From NCBI RefSeq assembly GCF_000425565.1, contig NZ_AUDR01000014.1:243501-307500 (forward strand): 64,000 bases of DNA, in the 5' to 3' direction. The first letter of the stretch is position 1. Each line of letters opens with the position of its first letter. Below are positions 26,540 through 36,989 of this stretch, piece after piece. The notes below the pieces were generated by a model. It made no database searches, was not told where the DNA came from, and saw only the letters and a list, made by a program, of their open reading frames with translations. The position numbers and the translations under genes were made by a program. Source of the DNA: Tepidiphilus margaritifer DSM 15129 (lineage in GTDB: Bacteria; Pseudomonadota; Gammaproteobacteria; Burkholderiales; Rhodocyclaceae).

Positions 26540-27457
26540 ATGACGAACCCTGTCGCCCCTGAATCCGTCGTCGGCCGATTCGCCCCCTCGCCCACCGGGC
26601 GGCTGCACTTCGGCTCCTTGCTGGCGGCGCTCGCGAGCCATTGCGATGCGAGATCGCGCGGCGGGCGCTGGCTCGTGCGCATCGACGATCTCGATGCGGC
26701 GCGCGTCGTCCCCGGGATGGATGCGGATATTCTGCGCACGCTCGAAGCCTACGGTTTTGCCTGGGACGGCGAAGTCGCCTACCAGAGCCGAAATCTGGCG
26801 CACTACGAGGCCGCGTTCGCGAGGTTGCGCGAGGGTGCTTGGCTCTACCCCTGCGGCTGCAGCCGCAAGGACCTCGCCGAGGCGCCGCGGGCGATCGACG
26901 GCAGCACGCTCTACCCCGGTACCTGCCGCGAGGGGTTGCCGCCGGGCAAAGCGGCGCGAGCATGGCGTTTCCGTGCCGAGGGCTGCGTGAGTTTCGACGA
27001 TCGTATCCAGGGGCGCGTCGCCGAGGATCTGCCGCGCGAGGTGGGCGACTTCGTCATCAAGCGCGCCGACGGCGTCTTCGCCTACCAGCTCGCGGTGGTG
27101 ATCGACGACGCGCTCGGCGGCGTGACCGACGTGGTGCGCGGCGCCGACCTGCTCGGTTCCACCGCGCGCCAAATCGCCCTGCACCGTGCGCTGGGGCTGC
27201 CCGTGCCGTGCTACGCGCATCTGCCGGTGGCCGTCGACGCGCGCGGCGACAAACTCTCGAAGCAAACGCTCGCCCGCCCGTTGGAGGCCGCCGAGGCGAG
27301 CGTGCGTCTCGTCCAGGCGCTCGACTTTCTCGGCCATGCGCCGCCGGCGGAACTGCGTGGCGCCCCGCCTGCCGAACTCCTCGCCTGGGCGGTGGCGCAC
27401 TGGAACATCGGCCAGGTGCCCGCAATCCGTCAATATTACCATCCAGATACTTTATAA
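26540..27457 (+). CDS. gluQ: Glutamyl-Q tRNA(Asp) synthetase
   Basis: The 305-residue GluRS paralogue lacks the anticodon-binding half and attaches glutamate to queuosine in tRNA-Asp. Class I motifs are FAPSPTGRLHFGSL (HIGH variant) and DKLSKQ (KMSKS variant). Zinc ligands are in YPCGCSRKDL and YPGTC. It depends on queuosine, whose QueF is encoded at 5826-6632. The putA promoter -10 overlaps its stop codon. Confidence 0.94.
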   Translation: MTNPVAPESVVGRFAPSPTGRLHFGSLLAALASHCDARSRGGRWLVRIDDLDAARVVPGMDADILRTLEAYGFAWDGEVAYQSRNLAHYEAAFARLREGAWLYPCGCSRKDLAEAPRAIDGSTLYPGTCREGLPPGKAARAWRFRAEGCVSFDDRIQGRVAEDLPREVGDFVIKRADGVFAYQLAVVIDDALGGVTDVVRGADLLGSTARQIALHRALGLPVPCYAHLPVAVDARGDKLSKQTLARPLEAAEASVRLVQALDFLGHAPPAELRGAPPAELLAWAVAHWNIGQVPAIRQYYHPDTL

Positions 27458-27458
27458 T
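27453..27458 (+). promoter_or_regulatory. -10 element of the putA promoter
   Basis: A consensus TATAAT overlaps the gluQ stop, 32 bases before the putA ATG. The -35 region (CAATAT at 16 bases) is poor, as in activator-dependent promoters. PutA here lacks its own DNA-binding domain, so a separate regulator is expected. Confidence 0.55.
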
Positions 27459-27489
27459 CGGCGCACCCCTTGATCCTGCGGGAGACGCC

Positions 27490-30400
27490 ATGAGCTTCAC
27501 TCCCCCGTCCGCGGCCCCCGCGGACCCCCGGCGCGACATCATCGCGCTTGCTACCCGGCCACCCGAGCCGGACTGCGTACCGGCCCGAGTCGACGAGGCT
27601 ACCTTGCCTGCCGAACTCTTGCCGCGCATCGAAGGTTTGGCCACCGAGCTCGCCCGGGCGTTGCGCGAGCGCCAGCGAAAGCAGGGCGGCGTGGCCGCGC
27701 TGATGGCCGAATTCAGCCTCTCAAGTCGTGAGGGCGTGGCGCTCATGTGCCTGGCCGAGGCGCTGTTGCGCATCCCCGACGTCGCCACGCGCGATGCGCT
27801 CATCCGCGACAAGCTCGCCCGTGGACAATGGCGCGAGCATCTGGGTCGCAGCCGCTCGATCTTCGTGAACGCCGCTGCCTGGGGCCTGGTCGTCACCGGC
27901 AAGCTCGTCGCCCTCGCCGAGGAAAAGGCACTCTCCTCCGCACTCACGCGCCTGCTCGCGCGCGGCGGCGAGCCCCTGGTGCGCAAAGGGCTGGACGTGG
28001 CCATGCGCCTGCTGGGCGAGACCTTCGTCACCGGCCGCACGATCGAAGAAGCGCTCGAGCGCGTGCAACCGCTCGAACAGAAAGGATTCCGTTACTCCTT
28101 CGACATGCTGGGCGAAGCGGCGATGACGGCGCAGGACGCCGCGCGTTATCTGGCCGATTACGAACACGCCATCCACGCCATCGGCCGGCGCGATGCCGGA
28201 CGCGGCGTGGTCGACGGCAACGGCATCTCGGTGAAGCTGAGCGCCCTGCACCCGCGCTATCACTGGTCGCAGCCCGACCGTGTGCTCGCCGAGCTGCTGC
28301 CGCGCCTGCTGCAGCTGTGCCACCTCGCCAAGCGCTACGACATTGGACTCAACATCGACGCCGAGGAAGCCGACCGGCTCGAACTCTCGCTCGACCTGCT
28401 GGATGCGGCGCTCACCGATCCCGAGCTCGCCGGCTGGCAAGGGCTCGGATTCGTCGTGCAGGCGTACCAGAAACGCGCCCCTTTCGTCATCGACTGGGTG
28501 GTGGCCCGGGCCCGTGCGCGCGAGCGCCGGCTGATGATCCGTCTCGTCAAAGGCGCCTACTGGGACAGCGAGATCAAACGCGCCCAGGTCGACGGGCTCA
28601 CGGGCTATCCCGTCTATACGCGCAAGGTCTACACCGACGTTTCCTATCTCGCCTGCGCCAAACGGCTGCTCGCCGCGCGCGACGTGATCTATCCCCAATT
28701 CGCCACGCACAACGCTCATACGCTCGCGGCGGTCTTTCACCTGGCCGGCGAGCGCTGGCAGCCGGGCGATTACGAATTCCAATGCCTGCACGGCATGGGC
28801 GAGCCGCTCTACGAGTCGCTCGTCGGACACCCCGAGCGCCACCGACAGGTACGCATCTATGCGCCAGTGGGTAGCCACGAGACGCTGCTGCCCTACCTCG
28901 TGCGCCGCCTGCTGGAAAACGGCGCCAACACCAGTTTCGTCAACCGCATCGCCGCCGACGTGCCCCTGGAGACCCTGATCGCCGACCCGGTGGCGCGCGC
29001 CCGGGCGCTGGGCGGTGCGCCGCACCCCAACATTCCCGTGCCGCCCGAGCTCTTCGCGCCGCAGCGGCGCAATTCGCTGGGACTCGATCTCGCCGATCGC
29101 CCCACCCAGCGCCGGCTCGCGGCCCGCATCGCCGCCGAGGACACGATCCGGCGCACGGCCGCCCCGCTCGTGGGGGGAACGGTGCGCGAAGGAGCCGTCG
29201 GGCTGCCCTGCCGCAACCCGGCCGACAGGTCCGACCTGCTCGGCGAGGCGATCGAAGCCGGCGAACCGGCGATCGAGGCGGCCCTCGAGATCGCCGCCCG
29301 TGCCCGCTGGGGCGAAACCCCGCCGCCGGAGCGCGCCCGACGACTCGAGGCGGCAGCCGATGCCCTCGAAGCCCATACCGATGCGCTGCTTGCCCTCATC
29401 GTGCGCGAGGCCGGCAAGACCTGGGCCGATGCCGTGGGTGAGATCCGCGAGGCGGTCGATTTCTGCCGCTATTACGCCGCCGAGATCCGTCGCCTCGCCA
29501 CCGAAGCGCCCGAGCTCCAACCCTTGGGGCCCGTGGTGTGCATCAGCCCGTGGAACTTTCCCTTGTCCATCTTCATCGGCCAGATCGCCGCGGCGCTCGC
29601 GGCGGGCAACGCCGTGCTCGCCAAACCCGCCGAGCAGACGCCGCTCACCGCCTTCGAGGCCGTGCGGCTGCTGCACGAATCGGGCATCCCCGGCGAAGCG
29701 CTGCAGCTGCTGCCGGGACGCGGCGAGACGGTGGGCGCACGCCTAGTGGCCGACCCGCGCATCCGTGGCGTGATGTTCACCGGTTCCACCGCCGTGGCGC
29801 GTGCCATCCAGCGCACGCTCGCCGGGCGTGAGGAAGAAGTGCCGCTCATCGCCGAGACCGGCGGGCTCAATGCGATGATCGTCGACTCGAGCGCCCTCAC
29901 CGAGCAGGTGGTGGCCGACGCGATCACTTCCGCTTTCGACTCGGCCGGACAACGCTGTTCGGCCCTGCGCGTGCTCTGTCTGCAGGAAGAAATCGCCGAC
30001 AAGACCCTGACCATGCTGCTCGGGGCCCTGCGCGAGCTGCGCCTGGGCGATCCACGGGACCTGCGCACCGACGTCGGCCCCGTGATCGACGCCGAAGCCC
30101 AAGCCGCGCTCGAAGCGCACGTCGAGCGCATGGCCCGCGCCGGCCATCGTGTCCATCGCCTGGAGCCGCCGCCGGCCTGCGCCGCCGGCACCTTCGTCGC
30201 CCCCACCATGATCGAGATCGACCGCATCGAGGACATAGGCGGCGAGCACTTCGGCCCCATCCTGCACGTGAAGCGCTTCCGCGCCGAAGCGCTCGACGCC
30301 CTGCTCGACGAGATCTCCGCCACGGGCTACGGGCTGACGATGGGCGTGCACAGCCGCATCGACGCCACCGTAGACTTCGTCGCCCGGCGCGCCCACGTCG

Positions 30401-31128
30401 GCAACCTCTACGTCAATCGCACCATCATCGGTGCCGCAGTGGGCGTGCAGCCTTTCGGCGGCGAGGGGCTCTCGGGCACCGGCCCCAAGGCCGGCGGGCC
30501 GCTCTACCTGCTGCGGCTGCTCGCGCGCGCCCCGGAGCCGCGCTTTCCCCAGGCCCGGCTCCTGCACGAACCTCCAGACTTGGGCCCGCTGCGCGACTGG
30601 CTGGAAGCCCGTGGCGAAGCGCTCTTCGGCACCGAAACGAGGCAGCGGCTCCTCGAAACGCTGGAAGCCTGGCGCGGACGCTCGCTCGTCGGCAAGGAAT
30701 TGCTCTTGCCCGGTCCAACGGGAGAGGAGAATCGCCTGCGCTTCCTGCCGCGCCATCTCATCGGCGGCTTCGCCACCACGCCCGAGGGCTACGCCGGCCA
30801 GATCGTGACGGCGTTCGCCAACGGCGCCCCGCTCGTGCTGCCCGCAAACCCGCAGACCGAGCGCATCCGGCACGACCTGCCGGCTTCCCTGCAAGCCCGC
30901 TGCCGCCTGAGCGAAGACCTGCTCGCCGAACCCATCGATTTGCTGCTCTTCGAGGGGGAAGCCGCGCTCGCCGCCCTGTGGCGCAGGCGGCTTGCCGAGC
31001 GTCCCGGGCCGATCGTGCCGCTGCTCACTCCGCCCTACCGCCCCGAGCGGCTGATCCATGAGCGCAGCCTCAGCATCAACACGGCCGCGGTGGGCGGCAA
31101 CGCGAGCCTCATGACGCTGGAGGATTGA
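27490..31128 (+). CDS. putA: Bifunctional proline dehydrogenase/P5C dehydrogenase PutA (type B, no RHH)
   Basis: The 1212-residue enzyme oxidises proline to glutamate at the membrane face, passing electrons to quinone. It has an N-terminal arm (to about 130). The FAD-dependent PRODH barrel (about 150-480) includes RLVKGAYWDSEIKRAQ. The P5C dehydrogenase domain (about 540-990) has SPWNFPLSIF and catalytic Cys823 in SAGQRCSALR. A C-terminal ALDH-superfamily-like domain (about 1000-1212) of type B PutA lacks an active Cys. The N-terminus has no ribbon-helix-helix segment, so it should not repress its own gene. GGGAGA precedes the start. Confidence 0.95.
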   Translation: MSFTPPSAAPADPRRDIIALATRPPEPDCVPARVDEATLPAELLPRIEGLATELARALRERQRKQGGVAALMAEFSLSSREGVALMCLAEALLRIPDVATRDALIRDKLARGQWREHLGRSRSIFVNAAAWGLVVTGKLVALAEEKALSSALTRLLARGGEPLVRKGLDVAMRLLGETFVTGRTIEEALERVQPLEQKGFRYSFDMLGEAAMTAQDAARYLADYEHAIHAIGRRDAGRGVVDGNGISVKLSALHPRYHWSQPDRVLAELLPRLLQLCHLAKRYDIGLNIDAEEADRLELSLDLLDAALTDPELAGWQGLGFVVQAYQKRAPFVIDWVVARARARERRLMIRLVKGAYWDSEIKRAQVDGLTGYPVYTRKVYTDVSYLACAKRLLAARDVIYPQFATHNAHTLAAVFHLAGERWQPGDYEFQCLHGMGEPLYESLVGHPERHRQVRIYAPVGSHETLLPYLVRRLLENGANTSFVNRIAADVPLETLIADPVARARALGGAPHPNIPVPPELFAPQRRNSLGLDLADRPTQRRLAARIAAEDTIRRTAAPLVGGTVREGAVGLPCRNPADRSDLLGEAIEAGEPAIEAALEIAARARWGETPPPERARRLEAAADALEAHTDALLALIVREAGKTWADAVGEIREAVDFCRYYAAEIRRLATEAPELQPLGPVVCISPWNFPLSIFIGQIAAALAAGNAVLAKPAEQTPLTAFEAVRLLHESGIPGEALQLLPGRGETVGARLVADPRIRGVMFTGSTAVARAIQRTLAGREEEVPLIAETGGLNAMIVDSSALTEQVVADAITSAFDSAGQRCSALRVLCLQEEIADKTLTMLLGALRELRLGDPRDLRTDVGPVIDAEAQAALEAHVERMARAGHRVHRLEPPPACAAGTFVAPTMIEIDRIEDIGGEHFGPILHVKRFRAEALDALLDEISATGYGLTMGVHSRIDATVDFVARRAHVGNLYVNRTIIGAAVGVQPFGGEGLSGTGPKAGGPLYLLRLLARAPEPRFPQARLLHEPPDLGPLRDWLEARGEALFGTETRQRLLETLEAWRGRSLVGKELLLPGPTGEENRLRFLPRHLIGGFATTPEGYAGQIVTAFANGAPLVLPANPQTERIRHDLPASLQARCRLSEDLLAEPIDLLLFEGEAALAALWRRRLAERPGPIVPLLTPPYRPERLIHERSLSINTAAVGGNASLMTLED

Positions 31129-31229
31129 GGCGGGAAAACCCCAATAGGCAGGCAGCGCGGCGCACGCTATCCTTCGCGCCGCACCCCCTCCGAGCGCCGT
31201 TCTTACCCACACCGAGAAAGGAGACTCCG

Positions 31230-32321
31230 ATGACTCCGCTGCGCACCCTCGCCCTCGCCGCCGGCCTTGCCGCACCGCTCCTTGCCCATGCCGACTGGCT
31301 GGTGGGCGTGGCCGGCCCCTTCACCGGCCAATACGCCTCCGCCGGCGACCAGATCAAGAAAGGGGCGGAAGCGGCCGCCGCCGACATCAACGCCAAGGGC
31401 GGCGTGCTCGGGCAGAAGATCAAGCTCGAATACGGCGACGACGCCTGCGATCCCAAACAGGCCGTGGCCGTGGCCAACGCCCTCGTGAACAAAAAAGTGC
31501 AGTTCGTACATGGCCACTGGTGCTCCAGCTCCACCATCCCCGCCTCCGACATCTACAACGACGCCGACATCCTCATGGCCACCGTGTCGACCAACCCGCA
31601 GGTGACCGAACGCGGCCTGAAGAACATCTTCCGCATCATGGGGCGCGACGACCAGCAAGGCTCGGTGATCGGGCAATGGATCGCCAGCAAATTCAAGGAC
31701 AAGAAAGTCGCCGTGCTCGACGACAAGAGCGCCTATGGCAAGGGGCTCGCCGACGAGATCGCCAAGGCGATGAAAGCCGCCGGCAAAGAGCCGGTGTTGC
31801 GTGAATCCATCACCGCCGGCGAAAAAGATTATTCCGGCATCGTCACCCGGCTGAAGAACGCCGGCGTCGACGTGCTCGCCTACGGCGGCTATCACACCGA
31901 AGTCGCGCTGCTGCTGCGCCAGGCCGATCAGGTGGGACTGCCGCTGGTCGTGGTGGGAGGCGACACCATGACCAACTCCGAACTCGTCACCGCCGCGGGC
32001 AAGCTCGCCGATCGCGTCTACTTCACGTTCACGCCTGATCCGCGCAAGAATCCGCAAGCCGCGCCCATCGTCGAGCGTTTCCGCGCCGCCAAGATCGAAC
32101 CCGAGGGGTACGTGCTCTATGCCTACGCCGCCCTGCAGCTCTTCGAGCAGGCCGTGACGCAGGCCGGCGGAGTCGAGCGCGCCAAGCTCGAGCCGGTGCT
32201 GCGCAAAGGAAAATTCGACACGGCCATCGGCACACTGGAATTCGACGAAAAAGGCGATCTCAAGAAACCGGCCTTCGCCATCTACAAGTGGACCGGCGGC
32301 CGCTACGATTACGCCGAGTAA
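31230..32321 (+). CDS. livK: Branched-chain amino-acid ABC transporter substrate-binding protein
   Basis: The 363-residue periplasmic binding protein has a signal peptide (RTLALAAGLAAPLLAHA). The LIVBP fold includes VAGPFTGQYASAGDQIKKGA and INAKGGVLGQKIKLEYGDDACDPKQA, and a conserved Cys pair (DACD and HWCSSS). It feeds leucine, isoleucine, valine or related amino acids to LivHMGF. AAGGAGA precedes the start. A GC hairpin (31157-31163 with 31176-31182) lies in the gap after putA but has no T run. Confidence 0.92.
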   Translation: MTPLRTLALAAGLAAPLLAHADWLVGVAGPFTGQYASAGDQIKKGAEAAAADINAKGGVLGQKIKLEYGDDACDPKQAVAVANALVNKKVQFVHGHWCSSSTIPASDIYNDADILMATVSTNPQVTERGLKNIFRIMGRDDQQGSVIGQWIASKFKDKKVAVLDDKSAYGKGLADEIAKAMKAAGKEPVLRESITAGEKDYSGIVTRLKNAGVDVLAYGGYHTEVALLLRQADQVGLPLVVVGGDTMTNSELVTAAGKLADRVYFTFTPDPRKNPQAAPIVERFRAAKIEPEGYVLYAYAALQLFEQAVTQAGGVERAKLEPVLRKGKFDTAIGTLEFDEKGDLKKPAFAIYKWTGGRYDYAE

Positions 32322-32352
32322 GAGATACCGGACACACGAGAGGGAGACGCCT

Positions 32353-33267
32353 TTGGGCTACGCGCTACAGCAGCTCATCAACGGGCTGAGCTTGGGGGCG
32401 ATGTATGGTCTCATCGCCATCGGCTACACGATGGTGTACGGCATCATCGGGATGATCAACTTCGCCCACGGCGAGATCTACATGATCGGCGCCTTCCTCT
32501 CGGTGCTTACCTACGTGCTCTGCACCGCACTGGGGGTCGGGCCCACGCCGCTCGTCTTGCTCGCCATGCTCTTTGCCTCGATCACTTTCACCGCCCTCTA
32601 TGGCTGGGCGGTCGAGCGCATCGCCTACCGGCCGCTGCGCGGCGCCCCGCGGCTCGCCCCCCTCATCTCCGCCATCGGCATGTCCATCTTCCTGCAGAAC
32701 TACGTCCAGCTCACGCAGGGCGCGCGCATCAAGTCCGTGCCGCCGCTGTGGCAGGGAGGCGTCACACTGTGGTCGGCCGACGACTTCCGCGTCACCTTCG
32801 GCTGGGCACAGCTCACCGTGGTCCTCGTCACGTTGATCGTCATGGCCGGGTTTGCCTGGATGATCACGCGTACCGCCTTCGGCCGCCAGCAGCGCGCCTG
32901 TGAGCAGGATCCCAAAATGGCCGCCCTGTTGGGCATCGACGTCGATCGCACCATCTCGCTCACCTTCATCATCGGGGCCGCCCTGGCAGCCGTCGCCGGC
33001 GTGATGACGGTGCTGCAGTATGGCGTGATCGACTTCTCCATCGGCTTCATCGCCGGCATCAAGGCGTTCACCGCCGCCGTGCTCGGCGGCATCGGTTCCG
33101 TCCCCGGCGCGATGCTGGGGGGCCTCCTCATCGGCTTCGTCGAGGCGTTCTGGTCGGCCTACCTCTCGCCGGAATACAAGGACGTGGCCACCTTCTCCAT
33201 CCTCGTGCTGGTGCTGCTCTTTCGCCCCACAGGACTGCTGGGCAAACCCGACGTGGAGAAAGTGTGA
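32353..33267 (+). CDS. livH: Branched-chain amino-acid ABC transporter permease LivH
   Basis: The 304-residue inner-membrane permease begins with a TTG codon placed 5 bases after AGGGAGA, giving the usual [20 protein letters not shown] start. The LivH signature [16 protein letters not shown] lies near residue 35, and the EAA-like loop [12 protein letters not shown] near 195. The stop overlaps livM (TGATG). The TTG start may tune subunit ratio. Confidence 0.93.
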   Translation: MGYALQQLINGLSLGAMYGLIAIGYTMVYGIIGMINFAHGEIYMIGAFLSVLTYVLCTALGVGPTPLVLLAMLFASITFTALYGWAVERIAYRPLRGAPRLAPLISAIGMSIFLQNYVQLTQGARIKSVPPLWQGGVTLWSADDFRVTFGWAQLTVVLVTLIVMAGFAWMITRTAFGRQQRACEQDPKMAALLGIDVDRTISLTFIIGAALAAVAGVMTVLQYGVIDFSIGFIAGIKAFTAAVLGGIGSVPGAMLGGLLIGFVEAFWSAYLSPEYKDVATFSILVLVLLFRPTGLLGKPDVEKV

Positions 33268-34553
33268 TGACCGCTGCCGCACTCCCTGCACCTTCGCCGC
33301 TCGCCCTGCGCCTGCGCGATGCCCTCGTCATCACGGTGCTCGGCGGCTTGCTCGCCCTGCCCTTCATCGGACTCGTCACCGTCGAGGAGGGAGGAGCGCT
33401 CGCCGTGCGCACCCGCTGGGGCGCCTGGGCCATGACGCTCGTGGCAATCTTCCTTGGGCGCCTGGCATTTCGGGCGGCGCTCGATGCCTGGCGCAGCCGC
33501 AAGCCCTCGCACAAGAGTGCGGCCTTCTCGAGCACGGACGCCGTGCTGCGCCGGGCTGCCGGCACGAGCCTGCTGGCAGTGGCACTCCTGCTGCCGATCT
33601 TTTTTGCCGACAACCGCTATGTGATCGACACGGCCACCACCTTGGGCATCTACGTGATGCTCGGCTGGGGGCTCAACGTGGTGGTGGGGCTCGCCGGGCT
33701 GCTGGATCTGGGCTACGTCGCGTTCTACGCCGTGGGTGCCTACACCTATGCGCTGCTATCGACCCAGTTCGGCTGGAGTTTCTGGGCAGCGCTGCCGGTG
33801 GCGGGCGCCCTGGCGGCACTCTTCGGGATCCTGCTCGGTTATCCGGTGCTGCGGCTGCGCGGAGACTACCTCGCCATCGTCACCCTAGGTTTCGGCGAAA
33901 TCATCCGCATCGTGCTGCTCAACTGGACCTCCTTTTCCGGGGGGCCCAACGGCATCGGCAACATTCCCCGACCCAGCTTCTTCGGGCTACCGTTCGCACG
34001 CAGCGCCGAAGGGCGCACTTTCCATGAATTCTTCGGGCTGGAATTTTCGCCCATGCACCGCTTCATCTTCCTCTACTATCTCATCGTCGCCTTGGCGCTG
34101 CTCACGCACGCCCTGGTCAGCCGCCTGCGCGTGCTGCCCACGGGGCGCGCCTGGGAGGCGCTGCGCGAAGACGAGATTGCCTGCAAAGCCCTGGGGCTCA
34201 ATACCACCACCGTCAAGCTCTCGGCGTTCGCCACCGGGGCGATGCTCGCCGGCTTTGCCGGCGTCTTCTTCGCCGCCCGGCAGGGATTCATCTCGCCGGA
34301 GAGTTTCACCTTCAGCGAATCGGCCACGATCCTCGCCATCGTCGTGCTCGGCGGCATGGGGTCGCAGCTCGGCGTAGTGCTCGCCGCGGCGGTGTTGGTC
34401 GTGCTGCCGGAAGTGGGTCGCCAGTTCGCCGACTACCGCATGCTCGTCTTCGGTGCGGCCATGGTCACCATCATGGCGGTCAAACCCACGGGCCTGCTCG
34501 CGCGGCGCGAACCCACCGTGCGCTTGAATCCGTCGCGGAGCAGCGCGCCATGA
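33267..34553 (+). CDS. livM: Branched-chain amino-acid ABC transporter permease LivM
   Basis: The 428-residue permease has an N-terminal extension with helices (to about 115) before the LivM core ([22 protein letters not shown]). [21 protein letters not shown] and the cytoplasmic loop [19 protein letters not shown] also match. The extension is common in beta/gammaproteobacterial LivM. ATG at 33267 overlaps the livH stop, and the stop overlaps livG by ATGA. Confidence 0.93.
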   Translation: MTAAALPAPSPLALRLRDALVITVLGGLLALPFIGLVTVEEGGALAVRTRWGAWAMTLVAIFLGRLAFRAALDAWRSRKPSHKSAAFSSTDAVLRRAAGTSLLAVALLLPIFFADNRYVIDTATTLGIYVMLGWGLNVVVGLAGLLDLGYVAFYAVGAYTYALLSTQFGWSFWAALPVAGALAALFGILLGYPVLRLRGDYLAIVTLGFGEIIRIVLLNWTSFSGGPNGIGNIPRPSFFGLPFARSAEGRTFHEFFGLEFSPMHRFIFLYYLIVALALLTHALVSRLRVLPTGRAWEALREDEIACKALGLNTTTVKLSAFATGAMLAGFAGVFFAARQGFISPESFTFSESATILAIVVLGGMGSQLGVVLAAAVLVVLPEVGRQFADYRMLVFGAAMVTIMAVKPTGLLARREPTVRLNPSRSSAP

Positions 34554-35354
34554 CGCCGCTCCTCACGGTAGACCACCTCGTGATGCGCTTCGGCGGCATC
34601 ACCGCCATCGACGGGCTTTCGCTGCAGGTGCCGCACGGAGCGATCACCGCCATCATCGGCCCCAACGGAGCGGGCAAGACGACGCTCTTCAACTGCCTCA
34701 CCGGTTTCTATCGCCCCAGCGCCGGCCGCATCCTGCTGCACGAGGACGACGGCAGCGAGCGCGACCTCACCCGCCTCAAGGGTCACCGCATCGCCCGCGA
34801 GGCGCGCATCGTGCGCACGTTCCAGAACATCCGCCTCTTCGGTGGCATGACGGTGCTGGAAAATTTGCTCGTGGCCCAGCATCAGGCGCTCGCGCGGGCG
34901 TCGCGTTTCGCCCTTGCCGGCTTGCTGCACACACCGGGCTATCGACGTGCCGAACGCGAGGCGATCGAACTCGCCCGGCGCTGGCTCGCCGAGCTGGGGC
35001 TCACCGCTTTTGCCGACACACCGGCCGGGGCGCTACCCTACGGCACCCAACGCCGCGTGGAAATCGCCCGTGCCCTGTGCGCGCGACCGCGCCTGCTGTG
35101 CCTGGACGAGCCGGCCGCCGGCCTCAATCCGCGCGAATCGGCCGAGCTCAAGGCGCTGCTCACGGCGCTGCGCGACGCACACGGCCTGACGCTGCTCTTC
35201 ATCGAGCACGACATGAGCGTGGTGATGAACGTGTCCGATCACGTGGTGGTGATGAACTTCGGGCGCAAGATCGCCGAAGGGCCGCCCGAGGCGGTGCGCC
35301 GCGACCCCGAAGTGATCCGCGCCTATCTGGGCGAAGAAGATGAAGAGGCCGCCG

Positions 35355-35362
<8 letters not shown>
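34550..35362 (+). CDS. livG: Branched-chain amino-acid ABC transporter ATPase LivG
   Basis: The 270-residue ATPase has Walker [10 protein letters not shown] near residue 39. The Liv-specific [20 protein letters not shown] follows, then a signature-like [15 protein letters not shown] (family variant), Walker [14 protein letters not shown] and the His switch [10 protein letters not shown]. It couples ATP hydrolysis to transport together with LivF. The last bases overlap the livF start. Confidence 0.94.
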
Positions 35363-36061
<699 letters not shown>

Positions 36062-36065
<4 letters not shown>

Positions 36066-36982
36066 ACGAACGCCGGCCGCTCGCCTATCTCGTCGCCGTG
36101 GGTGGGATGCTATCGATCGCCGCCGGGGCGATCTGCGCGCGCCTCACCCAGAGTGAGGGCGTGGAGTCGCTCGCCGTGGCTGCCTGGCGGCTCACCTTCG
36201 CCGCGCTCGCCGTGGCGCCGGTGGCACTCTTCTTCGACCGGGCCTCGCTGCGCGCCATGACCCTGCGGCAGCTGGCGCTCGCGCTGCTCGCCGGCACTTT
36301 CCTCGCGCTGCATTTCGCGCTGTGGATCCGCTCGCTCGCCCTGACTTCGGTCGCCTCGAGCACGGTACTGGTCACCACCAACCCCATCTGGATCGCGCTC
36401 GTTGGTTTCTTCTTCCTGCGCGAGCGATTCAACCGCACGCTGCTCGCCGGCATGGCGCTCGCACTCGCCGGCAGCCTGGCTATTTTCTGGAGCGACCGGC
36501 ACACGGGTGGCGCCGATTCCCTGCGGGGCAACTTCCTCGCCCTTGCCGGCGCCTGGTGTTTTTCTTCTTATCTGCTGGTGGGCCACCGGCTGCGGGCACG
36601 ACTCACGCTGCCGGCCTACGTTTTCAGCGTCTACACGAGCGCCGCGGTGCTCCTCATGCTCGCCTGCCTGCTCAGCGGCACACCTTTATCGGGTTGGTCG
36701 GTCAAGGGCTGGGAGGCGCTCCTGCTCCTTGCGCTGCTACCTCAGGTGGTGGGGCACACGGCCTACAACTGGTCGCTGCGCCACGTCTCGGCCGCCTTCG
36801 TGGCCATCGTTACCCTGGGAGAACCCGTCGGCAGCAGCCTGCTCGCCTGGCTGATATTCGACGAGCGGCTCGGCGGCCTGCAGGCGCTCGGTTTCATGCT
36901 GCTGCTCCTAGGCATCGGCCTTGCGGCGCTGGGCGAGAATCAACGCACCGCCGCCCGCGCGCTCGCTGCCCAGGAAGGGTGA
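36062..36982 (+). CDS. EamA/DMT-family transporter
   Basis: The 306-residue protein has ten helices and two EamA repeats (first from about residue 10, second from about 155). The start is coupled to livF by ATGA, so it is probably the last gene of the liv operon and could export an amino acid. Substrate unknown. Convergent with gabD. Confidence 0.85.
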
Positions 36983-36989
36983 AACGGGG

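Noticed and set aside
31157..31182. GC hairpin between putA and livK as terminator
   Set aside because: Seven-base stem but a 12-base loop and no T run, so termination is not supported.
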